A stretch of DNA of 64,000 bases from Eremophila alpestris peregrina (taxonomy: Eukaryota > Chordata > Aves > Passeriformes > Alaudidae): positions 1,415,496 through 1,479,495 of the forward strand of contig WMCF01000089.1 of assembly GCA_009792885.1 (NCBI GenBank), in the 5' to 3' direction. The position numbers and the translations under genes are program-made. The notes below the pieces were generated by a model, which saw nothing but the letters and a program-made list of their open reading frames with translations, was not told the DNA's origin and made no database searches. Below, piece after piece: positions 1 to 12,976 of this stretch. Position 1 is the first letter of the stretch. Each line of letters starts with the position of its first letter.

Positions 1-1091
1 GTAAGGGAGAAGAACTTCTCCACCTGGTATTAGATCACTGGGACTGGGAGAAAATTATACTTTGTGGCAGCATGATACCAACTGCAGCTAAAAAAACCCA
101 TCAGACTTGGTTGATATAAAGCTTCTCCTTTTTCTTTATCGGTTTGACTTTATTTGCCATCATACCTTCAAGTGATGGAAACAAACCAAAACAATACTCT
201 GTGCTAACAAGGAAAAATCCAGAAAGAAAAGACAATATTCTTACTTGAGCAAAAAGAGAAGTAGTTAAAACAAAATACCCATCTGCACTTACAACCTGCA
301 AAGTGGTCTTTTATATAATTTCAAAGACTGCCTTGCTTGCCCTTTATTCTCAGTCTCCAAACAAAGTCTCCAAGCAAAGACTTTTAATGTCTATTCTGCC
401 TTCACATTTTAGCTTGTAATAACTGACCTTTTTCGTAGTTATTTAGCTTAATAGTTCTATCACATAGGTTTTTTGACCGGTAAAGGCTAGAGCTGACAGA
501 GAAAAGGGGGATTATCAGTGCTAAGGGTATATTTTGAATAATTACAGAAGCAAAATAAATTAATTTTTCACATAGTGAAAACAATTCTTGAAAGAATGGA
601 GTACATCAGTACTTTTAGTCCTTTTAGTAGGAAGCAAGAGGTGTATGTGGGAGAATTCCTGTTCCTTAAAGGTTATCTGGACAAGGCCCCTTTTAAATGC
701 AACAATGGATAGTAAGAAGGAGGAAGATGGAGACAAAGTATGTGGAAACACAGACAAGGGGCATGTGTACTCACTAGTAAAGCAACCTGGCAATTTGCTA
801 CACATCTTTGAGCCTAAAACCAGGAAAGCAGTAGCTCATGTCCTGGTGCACTGGGCTGAACTTCAGCATCTGGTCAGGGGGCCTCCAGGTTGGAGCAGCT
901 GAAGGAGGTGGTCAAGCTCCTAACACCGCAAAGCAGTATCTTGATAATTTCTCCCACTTTTAAAATTGCACAACTACACAGAAATTGTGTGTCACTGTGT
1001 GTCATGTGTTTATTTGGAACAATTTTTTTTACCAGTGTGGCTTTAGTTGCACAAGGAGCTGTGGTAAGCAGTTCAAAGCTGCTGTTGTCCA
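1..1091. other. Unique AT-rich DNA, no gene recognised
   Basis: Short open frames occur on both strands, but none has recognisable protein character or splice context. The interval ends where the first LTR begins. Confidence 0.5.
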
Positions 1092-1664
1092 TGATGAGGT
1101 TTAATCCCAGCTAGCAACGAAGCACCACACAGCCATTTGCTTGTGCCCCCATCAGCAGGACTGGGGGGAGACTTGAAACGTAAAAGTGTAAAATTTCATG
1201 GGCTGAGATAAAGACAGTTTAATAGGCAAACACCTCACACACAAGCAAAGCAAAACAAAGAATTAATTCACTGCTGACAATGGGCAGGCAGGTTTTCTCT
1301 CTCCCCAGAAGAGCAGGATTTCATCATACCTCATGGTGACTTGGGCAGTCAAATACCATCGCTCCAAATGTCCAGAATTCCTTCCTATTCCCCCAGCTTT
1401 ATGTTCTGAGCATGGTGCTGTACAGTGTGGGATGTCCCTTAGATCAGTTCCAGCTTGGTCCCTGCCCAGCTCCTGGTGCAGCTCCAGCCTCCCCACAGGC
1501 AAGGCAGCATGACAGGCAACAAAGGCCTTGATGCTAAGTGTTTGCAGCTCAGTAGTAACATAAACATCTCTATATTATCCCCATCTTTCTCAGCACAAAT
1601 GCAAACATAACTCTTACTAGCTACTATAGGGGAAATTAAATGTACCCCAGCCCAAACCAGAAAA
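1092..1664 (-). mobile_element. Solo LTR of an avian endogenous retrovirus, minus strand
   Basis: Read on the minus strand, this has the order of a well-known avian LTR family. The U3 start is at the right edge (plus strand ccccagcccaaaccag near 1646-1660). A degraded TATA region lies near 1396-1410 (tttatgttctgagcatg). A polyadenylation-like ATTAAA lies at 1218-1223 (tttaat on plus). The U5 end at the left resembles a terminus reading ggtttaaccccagc on plus, seen here as ggtttaatcccagc at 1098. No second LTR or internal gag/pol region is adjacent, so this is read as a solo LTR. No clear target duplication was found, and many substitutions suggest an old copy. The family assignment is from memory; the edges are good to about 10 bases. 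Confidence 0.72.
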
Positions 1665-1943
1665 AAGATAATACAAATATTTTTTTCTGAAAGATCACTT
1701 GAACAGGTGGCTGATGAAAAAAATGCCAATTTTTCTTCCTTTGTTCTAAATCAATTATAATGGCTAATTCAAAGACTGATTCCCCCTGGTAGCCACCACC
1801 CATTTGAATTAGTTACTGCTAAATGACATCTGTTCTACAGTTACTCAGAAAAAATGTCAAACTGAAAAGATATGCCCAATCTATCTTTCATGCACAGGGC
1901 AGGTTTTTCTCAGCTGTTTTGGTAACTGAATACAATTAGGGCA
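1665..1943. other. Spacer between two minus-strand LTRs
   Basis: Unique sequence of about 280 bp. It shows no reverse transcriptase or gag remnant, so it does not look like the interior of a provirus joining its two neighbours, which also differ in sequence. Confidence 0.4.
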
Positions 1944-2655
1944 TGCAGTGGTCTTCCCCTCTGGACGAGGGTCCTCCTCGGGCAGGCCCGACTGTGGAAA
2001 GTCACCACAGCAATTTTTCCCTCCACGGATGGGACTCAGTTCCTTTAGAGGAGAGATGGAAGCTATGCCACAGTTGCCAGAGTAAAGAGGCTGTCTCTCC
2101 AGGGGGGATAATTGCAGGCTTTATTGGAACTCAGAGGACCAACTGCACCCAACAAGAACCAGCCCAAGAGAGCCCCGAATTGGCCTGTACATGGGGTTAT
2201 AAACTGGGGAGGGGAAAGGGGAGGAGAACTTGGATTGTCCAATAAGGGTTAACTGGGGTGTGGTGTTTAACAAGATTGATAATACGATTATCCAACAAGA
2301 AAACACAAGGGGAGGAACATGACCCCCGCAGCCAATCACTTGACACCCAGCCTGGAACTTTCCAGAAAGAAAAGGGTGGACTCGAGTGATTGGCAGGGAG
2401 TTCTGGGGAGGGGATAGGAGGCTGAGGCACCGCCTAAGGGGTTGTTCCAGGGAGGGGTTAACTTGAATGGTGTGCCAGGACAAACCAATGTAGGACTAAC
2501 ATGGGGGAACCGGAACAAACTATAACAATAGAACCAAGGGGTAATAGACCCCAACAAGGGCACTATTGGTTAAGAGACATATGCAAAAGTTTGACTGTTC
2601 AAGACTGCCACTCCTTGTTTTAAGTTAGGGAAGATCAGCCTGAAAAACCACAACA
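1944..2655 (-). mobile_element. Solo LTR of an avian endogenous retrovirus, minus strand
   Basis: About 712 bp with TG...CA ends on plus (tgcagtgg at 1944, ccacaaca ending 2655). On the minus strand, a TATA box (tttataacc; plus ggttataaa near 2195-2203) is followed about 75 bp later by an AATAAA signal (plus tttatt at 2120-2125). That is the U3-R-U5 order of an LTR. U3 is rich in CCAAT-like and G-rich motifs (plus 2203-2222 has three G4 runs). Part of it resembles the LTR at 60.3-61.1 kb: both begin tgcagtgg, both contain gggaggggt.aactt and both contain aactggggagg. Flanking bases do not give a convincing target duplication. Short open frames inside it are incidental. Confidence 0.78.
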
Positions 2656-3796
2656 ACCCCTACCCGTGTTCTGCCATGAAGAAAGGTAGCTTTTACAGTC
2701 TTGTAATTCAGAAAAGATTTTCTGACAATTCAGATATTTGAACAACCAAAGAATTCATTATCTTCATTATACAGTCCCTCAGTACAATGACACTACTCCC
2801 CATTCATTCCCAGAAGTTCGTTTGCTTAGAATTTCGTCCTTGTTCTTTTCCACAAACACATGAACAGTCACCTCCTTTTGCTGTCTCATCTACCAAGCCA
2901 TAAGTATGCTTTCAGAGCTTAGCAAATAGTCCACTTGTGCTGCTGCTTTTACTCTGCTGCATTTTCAGATTTTACGACTGTGAATGTGCTGGGCACAGTA
3001 ATGACAGCCTGGAGAGCTCCAGTCATTTATTGCAAGGCTGCTTCTTTTCAAGGCTTGTGAACACCCACAGAGACTCCTCCGTCGGCAGAAACAAGAGGCT
3101 GATCACACGCCTGTGAACCACACAGGTGCCAGCAAGCTCTGCTGGGCAACTGCTGAGGTAGATTTCTGCCAAGAAACAGAGTGAGACTTCCATTTTTTAT
3201 CGCAGAGAGCTTTGATTGACTTGCTATCAGCAGTTATCATTCTGGAATAGCTTTGGAGCAGCACTCGATGCACAGGAGATTATAATCACTCTCTGGACAA
3301 CTAAGCTTTTGCAATCCATCCCACCTTATTCACTTTAAAAATGCATTCCCAATCTCTAGATAGAACACAGCTAATTTTGCAAGCAAACCCAAAGGTTTAA
3401 CTGAGCAATTCAGCAACAACAGAAAATAAACTCTGCAGTTTCTATGGCTTCACTCTGAAACTGTTGCCTGTGTTTCTTGTTGGGGAAACGAAAAAACCAA
3501 ACCCAAACTAAATTTTCACGTATTTTAGATGTGAATGATGCATCATTTTGAATATGGCACACCTGCCTGGTTATGTGATAAAAGCTTTTTGCACACCTAC
3601 AGTGGAGCAGAACACCTACCAGTAATGCAAGAGACGGACTAAGGGGAAAGGGAAGACTTTCTGAGCCTCAACCAGTTTCAGCCCCATTATTCAGGCTGAA
3701 TAATTATCAAGACTGAGATCAAGAAGTTGCTGCAGGGTAAACACAATATCTGAGTGCAGCTGCTGGGTGGATCCACTCATATTTAGCATTAAAGAA
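2656..3796. other. Unique DNA, possible conserved non-coding block
   Basis: No gene was recognised. The part from about 2940 to 3310 is less AT-biased and richer in compact motifs (for example tatcagcagttatcattctg near 3225) than its surroundings. It contains no repeat that I recognise, so it is a weak candidate for conserved non-coding sequence. Confidence 0.3.
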
Positions 3797-4163
3797 GGCT
3801 TGAGGGTGATCTGTTTGAGGCCTTCCAGTACTTGAAGAGAGCCTACAGGAAAGACAGAATTTTTTTAAAAGGGACAAGCTGATGACTCGACAAGCGAGAA
3901 TGATTTCAAACTGAAAAAACAGTAGGTTTAGATTAGATATTAGGAAGAATTTCTTTACTCTGGGGGTGGTGAGGCCCTGGCACAGAGTGCCCTAAGAAAC
4001 TTGTGGATGCCCTATCCCTGGAGGTGTTCAAGGCCAGGTTGGATGGAGCTGTGAGGAACTTAATGTCGTAGAAGGAGTCTCTGGCCTGGGCAGGAAGGCT
4101 GGAGTGGTATGATCTATAAAACCCCTGCCAATCCTTAATTTTCTGTGATTCTATAATTCTGTG
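3797..4163 (+). mobile_element. CR1 LINE, 5'-truncated 3' end
   Basis: This matches the last part of avian CR1 in order: the block ending in ccttccagtacttgaag; the ttagattagatattaggaag stretch at 3930; ggtggtgaggccctggcacag at 3966; ctggaggtgttcaaggccag at 4019; then a terminal octamer-like tail (tctgtgattctataattctg). Severe 5' truncation is normal for CR1, which primes reverse transcription from its own 3' end. Scattered substitutions and small deletions show it is dead. Confidence 0.9.
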
Positions 4164-4164
4164 T

Positions 4165-4206
4165 TTAGGGTCCCTTCCAAATCAAATCATTCTACAATTC
4201 TATGAA
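4165..4206 (+). mobile_element. Second CR1 3'-terminal stub
   Basis: Directly after the first CR1 tail there is another ggtcccttccaa...cattctacaattctatg sequence, the final 40 bases of a CR1 3' end. A second terminus so soon after the first indicates either a second heavily truncated insertion or a local duplication of the tail. Confidence 0.65.
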
Positions 4207-7200
4207 CTTTCCTATGCTATCTCCATCACAATTTCCAAATTTAACTTCCTGGCATTTTACAGAAGGTTCATATGGCATATAGATCCTGAAACACTTTTTG
4301 CCTTCCTTTTACTCCTTGCAAACCAACTTTCCCAAGGATAGTTTTGAAGAATAATTGACTTTGTTCACTGAAGGCTGGTCCACTGAGCTGCTGAGAGAAA
4401 GCTCTGTTGTTGTGCTGGTGGGATGATGAGGTGAAGAACAACACTTTGAGGTTACAATGATCCCTTGACTGACTTTTGCTTTCCTACGTTCTGACCTTTG
4501 CTCCCCAGGGCCCATTTTATCTTGCACTAGCCCAGTCTCTTACCTCAAGCACATTTAAAACAGAGTGAAATGGCCTAGACAGACATTATTATAACTGAAA
4601 ACTTCACACTTTAAACGTCTTTCTCAAAGAAATGCTCTTCAAATACAATTCATGCAAAATTGTGCTTCAGGCCTGCCCATGGCATTTTTTCCACTTTTTT
4701 CGCTTTGTTCCTTCCACTGAACCAAAATGCTCTCCACTCAAGTCTGTTCTTTCACATCTTTACCTCTGGGCGCTATGTCACCTGATGCTCATATTTTCCT
4801 TTATGCATTTATCATTAAGTTGTACCAGTCTAAATTACTATTTATAGTCAAATGATCCTATTCTAGGAACATTAGGAAGGTATTTCTCATATTTTTTTCG
4901 TCTTCCATTACAAAGACTCATAGTCTTTCTAGAGCAATTCTGTAGTGATGCAGAGCACCATCGCACAACAGACGCTGTGTATCTACAGGTGTGAAAACAC
5001 AAACTGCTGTCCAGCTTTTTCAAACACATGGATGAACTACTTGATCAATGAAGCATCACAGATTTCAAGCATTTATTATCATCCTCAGCTCTTCCACCAT
5101 TCCTTGCTTAGTTCTGTACATTAAGAAGGGTTGTAATTTTTTGAAACCTGGATTCATTTTGCTTCTATGCTAGAGTGATGTTTCATAATAGAAGCCTCAG
5201 TTGTTGCACTTAATGTTATTCAAATCATATTGACAGGATAAAAACATCTGAATCCAGGCAGAAAATGTATCTTATAGTTCATCATAAGGAAGCTAGATTT
5301 CTTGTTCTCTTATGTAAATAATAGTTTATACCATTTTGGTAACTCTAGTTAAGGCTTTACCTTGAGTCCAAGGCTCAATGTTAACATGCAGTTTTAAAAA
5401 GGCTCTTTCTACTTTGAATCCTTTCAAAACCTGGAGAAAATATATATGGAGGCTTCTATTTTTATAATATAGTGAAAGACAAATTCATCCAATACAATAG
5501 AACATAATGTAAATAATGAAACATTTTAGGGTTTTTATTTTCTGTTTTATTTTGGTTTATGTTTTGTCCTTTTCTCTTGTACTGTTTAGTCAAATTGTAG
5601 ATCTTAGTGTTTTCTCTTCCTAGAAGAAGCTGTAGGCAAAAATGGAGCTCTCCATGATGTAGTAATGATTCCTTCTCTAGTTAAGGTTCACAGGATAAGA
5701 AATACATGTTGATTTCTGCATGAGTCCTTTTGTAGAGGTTGGTAGGGGGAAATTGCTCTTTATGAAATTTGAATGAATACCAATATGAAACCTGAGGGAG
5801 AGGGAGAAACCCCCTAAGCATAACTTATTTATAAGAAGAAAACTATTCTAAAGAAGGGATAAATCAATTACGTTCTGGAGAATAGAAGTTAAAACAGGAC
5901 AATTATTCACTGTGCATTCCCATAACTGTCATTCATTCCAGAACTGGACAGATATTGCTGCAACTGAAATTTTTATAATCTCTTTTTTGATCTCTATCTT
6001 GTAATTCTACAAAAGTTATCAATTGGTAGCTTGTCATTCAGGGTTGCTGTGTAGAAAAAGAGAGTTTTATTTAGGTCCTGTAGAGAAAACAGGAAAGATA
6101 AATATAAAACTCGTACTTCTCTACAGTTCCTATATGAGCAGTGACCAGGACAGTTTCAAATGGATAGGTTTGGAAATCCAGGTTCTCATCCAAATGCTAC
6201 AAGAACATTGCAGTCAAATTTGGTCCTGAGGGTAACTGGTATTTACAATCCAATGGAAAATGTGGACATTGTTAGAAACCAAATTATTATGTACTGCTAT
6301 TGTATCCTAAAAATTTGACAGAAATAAAGAGCAAGAATTTGTAAATTAAATAGAATTACATATTTCCAATCTGTGGGATGAAAAAAAAAAAAAGTCAATG
6401 TATGTCTTTGTGAAAGAAGTTAAAAAGAGACCTGAACAGGTAAGACCTTTCTAAAAAAAATATCTTTTTTTCCTCAGCTGTCTATTCTGTAAAATGGTTA
6501 TGATGATCTGTGAAAGAGGCTTGGAAAATCCAGCTCTTTTTGCAAAGAGCAGCTGCTGTGCTGAACAGTTACCTGGAACCTAATAGTCAAACCCACTCCT
6601 CAGACTGAATTTACCCTCTCCATTCAAGATTTTAATTCTCCACATCACGGCAATTGTGAAGTAATTAGTAATTACATTAAATTTGATAAAGTGTTGGGAT
6701 GTCTTGGATACTGGGATGCATGCTAAATGTGATAATTAGGAGAGACACTCCCCCCTTCTCAGTAAGCAGACAGGCTTTGACCAAACTGTTATAACCATGT
6801 CTCTGTGGGGAAACACATTAATCATGTACAAGGTACTGATGCCATTTTTCTCTACACCCTGTGGTCTGGCAGATGAGAAATACTCCTGTCACTCCTGTGT
6901 AATCGGCTTTCTGGCCCCAAATATCTCTCTGGTCAAGACAGAGGTCTCTAGGACTCAAGCAATTTGTTTGCTTTGCATAGGTAATCTGTCTGTTACAAGG
7001 AGACTTCATAGTTAGGGCAGAAAATGTGTTATATAGAAGAAAAAAACCACATTTTGCATATTTATTCTCACTTTCATAGTAAAGTCTGAGCATGCCATCT
7101 GAGAGATTCTTTCCACACAGTCTCTCTATTGTTTTTGCTGTCAAGTGTCAGAAAATGAGGCTGTGAGAATTAGTGCTTTTCATCTGCTAGAGGACATGTT

Positions 7201-10059
7201 GTGGATTCAACACTGATTTGGGGACATTGTGTAAGAGGAAGGGACCTGTGAGCTACAAGTGAATTTAAGAGACCAGGAGACACTTACAAGTGTTGTTTAG
7301 ACACTGCGGGCTTTTCTCAAAAGAAATCCTTCTATTCTAATGTAGTAGTCTTGGGAGTCACTAGACCAAAGCTGTAACCAGTTGTCTCCTAACCAGGGGG
7401 TCATATTATTGAGTGAATTTGTGGATAATTATTTTGTATGTATATTGATGCTTTTAGACAAGAAGTTTGTATGCACATATTTGTAATTTTTGCAGTTGTA
7501 TATACTGAAAAGTCAAGGACTGCGTAGAATGTTTGACTTGCCTGAGGTTACTCAGGAAACTTGCAATACAGGGGAGAAAAATTGTAATAATTTCAACTGT
7601 AATTCTATGCTATGTCCCTGTTTGCTCTACACAGTCACAGTCTGCAAAATGTTTTCCAAACTCCCACCATTCAGGAGTGACTATTGCTGATGGTGGGGAA
7701 TAGCTAAATTTGGGAAGCATCCTAACTTGTTCAACCCATAGTACTTTTCTGAGCGTCTAATACAATGTGCTGAACTGATGAATTTTGACTGTAACTATGG
7801 TTTAATTGTGATGCTTCTTCACCTGGCAATAAGAAGCACAGGAGAAACAATTTGAAAGGCAAATGTCTGAAATGTCTATCGTGGTAGTAATTTTTATGTG
7901 TATGATCCTATTTGTGGCCCCCAGGAATTTAGATGGCAATTAAAAATGCATTCACATATCATGTGAGCTTCACTGTGAATGTAGGAACACAGTAGATAAG
8001 CTGCTTGTAGGCAAACCAGTTGTTGAAATGAGAAAAGGTTTGATTTCCTGTTGAACACACGCTTGGTATGTCAGTTCAAACATATCCCTTTAAATCTCTG
8101 CCTCAGCTACTCCTTTCTCCCAGCCCTCCAATATGTGCTTTTACATTCCAAGTTGAGGGGAAAGAACAAGACACCATTAAGAGCTGTCCTACCCTACTCT
8201 GAATGGGATTTCTAGAGCTTAATGCATGATGCAAGCAAAAAACCACTCTGATGCAAACAGAAACAACTGTGCTAAGCAAAACAACTACAACAACTAAAAA
8301 ATGTTAAGTGGTGAATGCTGACTGGAAGCAGATTATTGTATGTGCTTGTGTATGTGAGGCAGAGACTTGAGTGAGAGTGTGAGCTGAGCAATCAGGTAAG
8401 AACTTTGAACTTGCCAGTCCTTAAATAAGCCCCAGTAGACAGATAACCTAAGGGTGCCCTTGAGCACTTAAGTTTTGTGAGAAGGAGCAAGGAAAAGAGT
8501 GAATTACTTTGTCACTGAAATGCTTTCTTATTTGTCTATAGTTACCACCAAAAAGGTGTTAAGACCGCTCCAAGCCAACAGTTCTTGCCAGGTAGTGATG
8601 GGGTACAAGAGAAAAAGAAAACACAGGAAACCCAAAGAGATATGGCATCAAATCATATAGACTCAGGATAAGTGTACTGTAGAAAGAAAAATAAGGATTG
8701 ATTTTCCATGGCTCTCAGGGAATAATCCATCTGAAATCCAAATTAGTCTGGCTGGGTGCCTGTTGGATATTAGAGGTCTACCTTTATAGCATTTTGAAGA
8801 CACTAGCTTGGCACGGTTTCAAGGGAAGCTGGTTAACTACCATGCTAGAATGGAAGCAGAAGTTATCAACACAAATTTTATTTAGTTAGTGAAATGTGCT
8901 ATGGCTGATCCCCAGCATTGAAAGTTTGCCAGTGATCCAGAAGTTACTGCAGGAAGTTAAGGTCACAAAGACATAGGGACTTCATGGTAGTGGCTTTCAT
9001 CTGGTGAAGCACTGTTATTCTATGTGACAAACTCTGTGGGCTTCTGTGGTGTAGCACATGCGTGCCATGCACTGCCTCTGCAAGTCTCAAAAGGTCTCTA
9101 CAGCCACCAAAGTTCCTCCATTCAAAGTAAATCTCTGAGCTGTATTTGATTTCCATGGAAAGATTGAAGAGTCCTTCCTCCCCTGAAGCAATCTGTCTCC
9201 ATGTTCATGTGCATCATACAGATGTCCAGGGTAACGACTTTAAAGATATTAGAAAGTTGGTGTTCTACCACATTTTAACCGTATTGTTAAAATATGGTAA
9301 TAAGTTTTTGTGGTGCTGAATGTATTAAAGTATTTAACCAGAACAATAAAACTCCATGCCTGTGCACATAAAATACAAACATGGATCATCAACACTGCTC
9401 CTCAATAGTGGCCACTGTCCTATGTTCAGTCCTTTGCAAAAAAAAAATTCCAGCCATGGTAGCTTCTGCAATTACAATCCTTTGTGCCCCCTAGTCAGTG
9501 AATCTGAATGCTGACTTAGAGCACTTTTTACAGATTTTCTGTGACTTTGCTAAGTAGTTGTGAATGTCTGACAAATTAGACTAGATCTCGTTCAAATAAC
9601 CATGCTGGAGAATATAGATGATGCTGTCACAAACACTCAGAAGCAGATCAGGTTAGCTGGAATTGCCAACCAACTGGGATACCAATTTGTGGGTTTTTAG
9701 AACTTCATCTTGAACTGTGTGGTGTTTTATATGTGTATTCTGTAATAAGACTTCAGTGATAAATTTCTAAAGCAGTGATACATATCTAGTTTTTCATATA
9801 CTGTCCTTTCCTTTAGTAACTTATTTAATTAAAAAAAACAAAAACAAAAACCAACAGGTGAACCAACACTTAAACTATGAAAAGACAACAAAAATTGTAA
9901 TGTAAGTGATTACATACATACAAAGTAAGTAAAAGGTTCTTAGGCCTAAATGGCCTTGTCTTAAATGCAATGAAATAATACCCAGGCTATGCCATCATAT
10001 TTGCTTATTGAGTCTACAATATTCCCCTGTCATTCATCAGATTGCACATCAAAAACTCC

Positions 10060-10145
10060 CCACCAGGTTTACGTCAGCTGATTATTTGACCCTGGACCAA
10101 TAGGTCCAATTTTAATTAGTGCTGGAGATCAGAATGGCGCTGTAA
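10060..10145. promoter_or_regulatory. Possible enhancer-like motif cluster
   Basis: Within about 60 bp there are a CRE/AP-1-like core (tttacgtcagctg at 10,068-10,080), a dyad tggacc-aata-ggtcca at 10,093-10,108 holding a CCAAT-type core, and a homeodomain core taattag at 10,113-10,119. This clustering in otherwise unremarkable DNA is suggestive only. No activity can be inferred without conservation or chromatin data. Confidence 0.2.
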
Positions 10146-12787
10146 CCTATTTTTAAAAAGCTGTCTCTGCAAAAAGCTTCATTCAGCTGGATTTCTACAC
10201 CATGTCTGCTATATATTGGCAGCCAAAGGAAGTATTTAGCAAATTCATCATTCTTAGCAATGGTATGTTTAACTGAATTTAAAAAAGCATTATTATTTGA
10301 GTGTCATCCTGCATGATTCCAAACAGAGTGAGGAAAGGCAAAACTAGCAGGAACAAATTACCCTGCCTGGAGGTGTTAGAACATGATTACTGAGGCAGTA
10401 CATGAGCATAGCAGTAAGGTTGCTTTGTGTCTGCAACAGGCTGAAAAAATACACTGGTCTGAACAACTCAGCACAGCCAACATGACTCGTTAATGCTCAT
10501 GATGGCATGAGCACTCCCTGAGTCAGGGCACAGAATCTCAGGCAATTTTTAAGGCTCATTAAACCAAATTACAGTGTCTGAAGATTAACAGACTTTCCAA
10601 TATTTGCAAGGTCCATTCTCTGTGCTGCAATTGTAATTATCTGTTGTGTGATGTGACAGGAGCAGAAATGCATTTACACCAATGTCTGATATACATTCTT
10701 ATCAAGCCATCAGTTCTGTACTACAGATACTTTTCTATTTCTCTCAAAGGCTTCCAATCTCTACCTATACCAAATTAACCAATTTTCGAGTTCCCACACA
10801 GCTACAACTGGAGATCTGACTTCCTTTTACATGGTCTGCCCATCACCCCTTCAGCAATGTGAACCTCTACAGTTACACAGCTTTCCTAGGGATTAGCAAT
10901 AAATTCCAGTGCTCTGGTGAGTAAACAAAATTTTAAATCATCTTTCTGAAATAAAACATCACCAACAAGGATTAAGAACAGTTTCTAGATTCATGAGGGG
11001 TGGGTTGTATTGCCATTAGAATGAAATTTCTGGAGGCAATACTATTGTGGCAGGGAGACAACTGATCCTTGTTAAATGTATGTGACAACATCTTACAGAA
11101 CATTGACTTCTTAGGCTACCTTGGCAATATTTTACTGGAGAGAGAGGAAATAACAAAATGCACAGGAGAGAAAGCTGTCATCATTTAAGTCTAGAATGGG
11201 AAGGAAAGAAGAAGCAGAGCAATTTTAAAAGCTCTGCTTTTCAAATTACCCTCAAAGAGGATATAAACTGTACTACCCTTGAGTGACATTGAAAAGGAAA
11301 GTAGGTATTTGAGGTCAGAGTAGGCTTTTGAGGGATGAGAGTTTCTTGTTTTGTTTCTACCACCCCTTGTAAGCTGCGTTTACAGATCTGTCAATGCAGT
11401 ATCAGAATACTTTCTTTCACAAAGGATTTATTTCCCTTCTTGGTCTGTTTGTATGTATTGTGTAACTGATGTGTTTATCCATGTGTGAAGTGAGGGTTTC
11501 TTGCGAACCTTCCCTGAAGGTATTTCAATCCTGAAAAAAGCTATTTTACCGTCAGTAATTTGTTAACATTTTTTTCCAAGTTCAGTGTCAGTAGTTCCTG
11601 AGTTGATTATTGTGGATCGTATGACATAAAGTACAGGGATTAACCTCGTGAAGATGAAGGCATATCTGCCTGTTTTCCTTGGAAACAATATCACCTTCTG
11701 GATAGCTGTCTTCAACATGTGCAAAGAAGTCTTTCTTTGAAATGGACATTTCTCAAACTGAGATGTTAAAAAAAAAACAAACTCAGATAAGTAAATCCTG
11801 TTACCTCAGTAGCCTCCTCAGATACCTGCCCTGGTCCCAGTCATCACACTTGTGGAGAGTTATTCCCCCTGCCTTCTGTTTCAAAAGACAATCTAGAAAA
11901 GATAAAACTTCCATGAAGCCCACTTTCTTATAGCCCTAAACCAGCTGCGGTACTGGGGCCTGGACTTGGTGACACACATATGCAAACTTGAAGTTAAATA
12001 TTTCAGCATAACTAAGGGCAGAAAAGTCAGCCAAGCACTACAGAGTATTTTATTTAATCAGAGAATAAAAAGACATAATTAGAATAAAATAATATTTGCA
12101 AGAGGATTTTATTAATGCTGTAAATTGCATTCACACAAGCACTCAAGAGCTCTCTAAGCAAAATGGAAAACATTCTTTTTTTCTTTTCTGACAGATTGCT
12201 TTTAATTTTTTATGATCAGGCCTTGAGATCAATATCAGCAAGCTTTATCTTCTTTGCTTTGCATGTGGAAAAGCACAAATCCAGGAGATAAACTGCTCCT
12301 CTGAAATTGCATTTGTGTTGACAGTTTATTTTGTGGTTTTGTAATTTTATTAAAACCACTTATATGCATCCTACATGATTCCAAACACAGTCTGTAAAAT
12401 GAGGTATTTAAGCTGTTGTGGTTTTCTGTGTAAACATATTTATCAGGATTAAATTGCCAGTCAGCATGTCTGCTGTAGAGAACCTGTTAGGGAAGAAAAG
12501 TAAACACACCCTTTCATATAGCTTTTTCCTCTATTTTAGTCAAATCAGAATTTTTAAACTCGTATCATTGTTCAATCAAAAGCTCCACTGTCTTAGTGAG
12601 ATCCTGGCAAAATAATTATCAAGAATAGTAATAATCAGCTTTCTTATACACCAGTTCATAGATGTATAGAAGTAGGGACAACCACTGAAGATATCTTCAG
12701 GCTGTCACCTAGGACTCAAACTTCAAAGAAGAAATACATCTATTCCACAAATTTTGTGCCCTCCTTTTAATTTCCTGAGTTCAGGAT

Positions 12788-12844
12788 TAAAAAAAACAAA
12801 ACAAAAACAAAAAACAAACAAAAAACAACAACCACACAAAAAAA
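12788..12844 (+). repeat. A-rich (A/C) low-complexity tract
   Basis: Nearly all A with scattered C. It may be the eroded tail of a retrotransposed sequence, but nothing recognisable lies just upstream. Confidence 0.7.
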
Positions 12845-12976
12845 GACCCCACAACTTTTACTTTCTGCAGTAAAACAGAATCAGAAGCCTCTGGCTCCTG
12901 CAGAGACTCAGTTCTGATGGGTAGTCTCCTCATCTAAAATGGCACATTGTCGTTTCACTCAAATGAGAAGCATAAT

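Larger units (their letters stand above)
4207..12976. other. Long AT-rich unique region, no gene recognised
   Basis: No transposable element that I can name and no coding exon with family character. Open frames are short (at most 108 codons), overlap on opposite strands and are compatible with chance. Notable points inside it: a CRE-like/homeodomain-like cluster near 10,068-10,119, a 25-bp motif at 10,305 repeated at 12,367, and A-rich tracts near 6,380, 9,830 and 12,790. Confidence 0.45.

Noticed and set aside
1665..1943. Interior of a provirus between the first two LTRs
   Set aside because: The two LTRs are from different families, and the spacer shows no gag, pol or primer-binding-site signature.
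2121..2483. 120-codon minus-strand open frame
   Set aside because: Falls wholly inside the 1.94-2.66 kb LTR, which does not normally encode protein.
12655..12735. Possible LINE terminus starting catagatgtatagaag
   Set aside because: The match to the CR1 tail ends after about 20 bases and nothing downstream follows the family.
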